NCBI RefSeq assembly: GCF_023715895.1
Contig: NZ_JAMBOO010000007.1
Location: forward strand, 62,001 to 126,000
Direction: 5' to 3'
Length of the DNA: 64,000 nt
DNA from: Domibacillus indicus
GTDB lineage: Bacteria > Bacillota > Bacilli > Bacillales > Domibacillaceae
In this document: positions 62,020 through 64,000 of the stretch, piece by piece
How the letters are laid out: every line of letters begins with the position of its first letter
How positions within the stretch are numbered: position 1 is the stretch's first letter
Notes under the pieces: model-generated
The model's input: the letters and a program-made list of their open reading frames with translations, nothing else
The model's database searches: none
Told to the model about the DNA's origin: nothing
Position numbers and translations under genes: made by a program

Positions 62020-62565
62020 TTACAGGTCTACTGTTTCTTTCAGTTTTACACCCTGCTGTTTCGCCACGAAATGAGTAGTCAGGTCCGTTACCCAGCCTCT
62101 TAGGAAGTTTGTGAAGATCCCTACCAAGAAATAACGAAGCGCCAGTTCAGTAGTTTCAAAGCCAAGTGTTGTAATCCCAGCGGCAATCCCTAAGAATACA
62201 AATAGTTCCCCTGGATTAACGTGCGGGAAAAGTCCATTGTGCGTGTGGCAGGAGTAGGAAGCTGCCGCATAATAGCTTGGCTTGTACTTTTCCGGTAAAA
62301 ATCTTCCTAATGATAATGTCATCGGGTTAGCCAGCATGAAGGTTCCAACAACAGGAAGAACAAAATAGCGTGTAAATGGATTTTTACCTGATTTTCTTGC
62401 GACCCGCTCAACCTTTTCTTCCCCAACCAACCGGATAAGCGCGTTCATTGCCACCAAAAGCATAATGAGAAGGGGCACAATCCCCGTGACTAAATCCACA
62501 AAGGTTTCAGCGCCTGCTCTAAATAAATTCATAAAGCCGTCAGCTGCATTTACAAGCCAATTCAT
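62020..62565 (-). CDS. srlA: PTS glucitol/sorbitol IIC2 component
   Basis: 181 residues from ATG at 62565 (GAGGTG at six bases). EIIC-GUT family membrane protein: [31 protein letters not shown], then [41 protein letters not shown]. It forms the sorbitol channel with the IIBC subunit. Confidence 0.93.
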   Translation of the reverse strand: MNWLVNAADGFMNLFRAGAETFVDLVTGIVPLLIMLLVAMNALIRLVGEEKVERVARKSGKNPFTRYFVLPVVGTFMLANPMTLSLGRFLPEKYKPSYYAAASYSCHTHNGLFPHVNPGELFVFLGIAAGITTLGFETTELALRYFLVGIFTNFLRGWVTDLTTHFVAKQQGVKLKETVDL

Positions 62566-62585
62566 CTGTTTCACCTCATAAATAT

Positions 62586-63014
62586 TTATTTGTTTTTTCT
62601 AGATAAAAGTAAGTCAATCCAGCCCTTTTTAACCTTTAACTCACCTCCTTTAGAGATAATGTGGTAGCTATTTAAAGCATCCTCGATGGCTGATCGAGTC
62701 AGTTTGTTTACGGAATGGAAATCCCCTTCATTTAAATGCAAGAGGTTTTTTCCTTCAAATCCTTTTAATGTTTTGACTCTGGAAAGTACCGTTACTCCTT
62801 GCATTTTGGCCGCTTTTAGAATGTTGTTTCGCCGGTCAATGGCGAACATTACGACAGTGCCTGCTTTAAAAAGCCCTGTTTTTTTGCCAATGGCTACTCT
62901 GCCAAGCTGCCGCATTTCTGCATATTTCCTGTTAAAATGCCTGATCTGCATAAAGCCGAAAAAGCTTTGCATAAGCCAGGACAAACCAATCAATACAATC
63001 ACATACCATAACAT
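62586..63014 (-). CDS. gutM: Glucitol operon activator GutM
   Basis: 142 residues. One membrane helix at the N-terminus ([20 protein letters not shown]), then [36 protein letters not shown], typical of GutM/SrlM. It assists expression of the sorbitol genes. ATG after GAAGG. First of the structural genes, 73 bp after the regulator. Confidence 0.9.
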   Translation of the reverse strand: MLWYVIVLIGLSWLMQSFFGFMQIRHFNRKYAEMRQLGRVAIGKKTGLFKAGTVVMFAIDRRNNILKAAKMQGVTVLSRVKTLKGFEGKNLLHLNEGDFHSVNKLTRSAIEDALNSYHIISKGGELKVKKGWIDLLLSRKNK

Positions 63015-63086
63015 GGTGGACCTTCCTTTCTTGATGGCAGAATACTTCTGCTGAGGCTCTTTTTCTACCGTATTGTTAAAGCAGAA

Positions 63087-64000
63087 TTATTTTTCCTGCT
63101 CTATTAGACGAAACATTTCCTCAGCTGTTTCTTCAGTGGTGACAAGTGTATTAATAAATCCCCCTCTTAATCCCCCAATAATAGAGGGAGCTTTTTCAAT
63201 CGACTCTGCTACACCTATAGAATACGGAATACCCCGAAGCTTTTCGATTTCAATTGCGATTGTCCGCTCTGATAAATCAGATCGAATGAGCGTTCCTTTA
63301 ATATCATAAAATCGGGAACAAATATCTCCGATGGCACCTTGACGATTCAACTCCTCAATCTCCTGATCACCGCAAAAGCCAGCCCATACTAGGTTAGAGG
63401 ATTGATTTGGATTCCCTATCCCTACGACAGCAATGGTAAGGTTATCCCACAATTCTGTTATTTTGCTGAAATAGTTCGATTGAACAATATCGTCTTTTGT
63501 TTCTTTTCTTTCTACTACTGCTGCTGCGTCGATAAAATAAGCTGTCCCATCAAAATCTTCTGCAATATTGTAGACAATCGTATTCACATGATATTTCGTA
63601 TCCATAGGTCCGGGACCGCCAACCAGCGGAACAAAATGGGCATCTTTTTTATCAACATGATGAAATTCACCGATCATGCTGGACATGGTGGTTCCCCAGG
63701 CAAAGCCGACTACGTCACTGTCCTTAATAATTCTCTTGAGAAGATCAGCACCAGCCGTTGCGACCGCTTTCTTTTTATCTGCTGCTGTTTGATCTTTTTT
63801 TACAGGCAGAATTATAACTTCCCGCAAGTTAAATATTTTGGCAATGCGCTGCTCTAAATCAAAGGTTTCATCAATATCGGTTTTGATTGTGATATTTACA
63901 ATTCCTTCTTCCCTGGCTTTTTTAAGCCAGCGGCTGATTGATGTGCGGTAAATCCCCAGTTCTTTTGATATGGCACTTTGTGTCATATCTTCTTCGTAAT
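63087..64000 (-). CDS. SorC/DeoR-type sugar-binding transcriptional regulator (5' end outside window)
   Basis: At least 304 residues; the frame continues beyond the right edge with YEED before the ATG at 63986, so the first codons are missing. N-terminal helix-turn-helix (MTQSAISKELGIYRTSISRWLKKAREEGIV) and a SorC-type phosphosugar-binding domain (SDVVGFAWGTTMSSMI, HFVPLVGGPGP, LTIAVVGIGNPN). Likely the sorbitol-operon regulator responding to sorbitol 6-phosphate. Confidence 0.9.
   Translation of the reverse strand, partial: YEEDMTQSAISKELGIYRTSISRWLKKAREEGIVNITIKTDIDETFDLEQRIAKIFNLREVIILPVKKDQTAADKKKAVATAGADLLKRIIKDSDVVGFAWGTTMSSMIGEFHHVDKKDAHFVPLVGGPGPMDTKYHVNTIVYNIAEDFDGTAYFIDAAAVVERKETKDDIVQSNYFSKITELWDNLTIAVVGIGNPNQSSNLVWAGFCGDQEIEELNRQGAIGDICSRFYDIKGTLIRSDLSERTIAIEIEKLRGIPYSIGVAESIEKAPSIIGGLRGGFINTLVTTEETAEEMFRLIEQEK

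Noticed and set aside
1-64000. CRISPR arrays, tRNA or rRNA genes, prophage
   Set aside because: No regular spaced repeats, no cloverleaf-like or rRNA sequence and no phage structural genes were seen on reading both strands.

Overview
The window reads as chromosomal DNA of a spore-forming, low-to-moderate GC Gram-positive rod of the Bacillaceae. Supporting signs are AGGAGG-type ribosome binding sites, many TTG starts, HutP-controlled histidine genes, Zur and Pho boxes of Bacillus type, a Spo0E-like phosphatase, an SLH surface protein and Bacillus-type lipoproteins. No rRNA, tRNA, CRISPR array or prophage was recognised.

Layout. 1-1.4 kb: ABC transporter pair divergent from a winged-helix regulator, with palindromic operators between them. 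1.6-6.7 kb: APC permease, membrane protein and copper amine oxidase, divergent from an AraC regulator. 7.0-15.0 kb: complete histidine utilisation locus in the unusual order regulator, hutU-hutI-hutG, hutP, hutH, with a terminator in the hutH leader. 15-18 kb: SLH/beta-propeller surface protein and small unknown genes. 18.1-26.6 kb: a cluster that looks like Amadori-product (fructosamine) uptake and breakdown: polar amino-acid-type ABC transporter, FrlC-like epimerase, GntR regulator, two PfkB kinases, FrlB-like deglycase, an amidohydrolase and a YjbQ-family protein. Four copies of one 14-bp operator tie these transcription units together. 26.6-31 kb: MATE, CorA and CDF transporters and a Spo0E-like gene. 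31.1-35.1 kb: a zinc-starvation (Zur) island with three Zur boxes, in which rpsN is frameshifted, yciC is split by an IS element and an oxidoreductase is internally deleted. 35.4-40.7 kb: alkaline phosphatase, two IRG-like GTPases and a purine permease with a terminator in its leader. 40.9-45.3 kb: DUF3221 proteins, SRPBCC and SUKH proteins and an unknown gene split by a second type of TnpB element. 45.5-56.3 kb: EamA transporter with AraC regulator, PhoX-like phosphatase, homospermidine-synthase-like protein and small membrane proteins and lipoproteins. 56.4-64 kb: a sorbitol (glucitol) PTS operon running leftward into a transaldolase that is split by a second copy of the first TnpB element, then a HAD phosphatase.

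The most informative result is that all three TnpB elements can be removed on paper so that the host gene becomes one open frame again. This fixes the element ends to the base, or nearly so. For the two related copies it predicts a TTGAA target/TAM. A fourth site near 50.4 kb keeps only a related right-end hairpin, with compensatory base changes. The second main result is the operator-defined fructosamine regulon, which includes an amino-acid-type importer and a YjbQ/amidohydrolase pair of unknown role.
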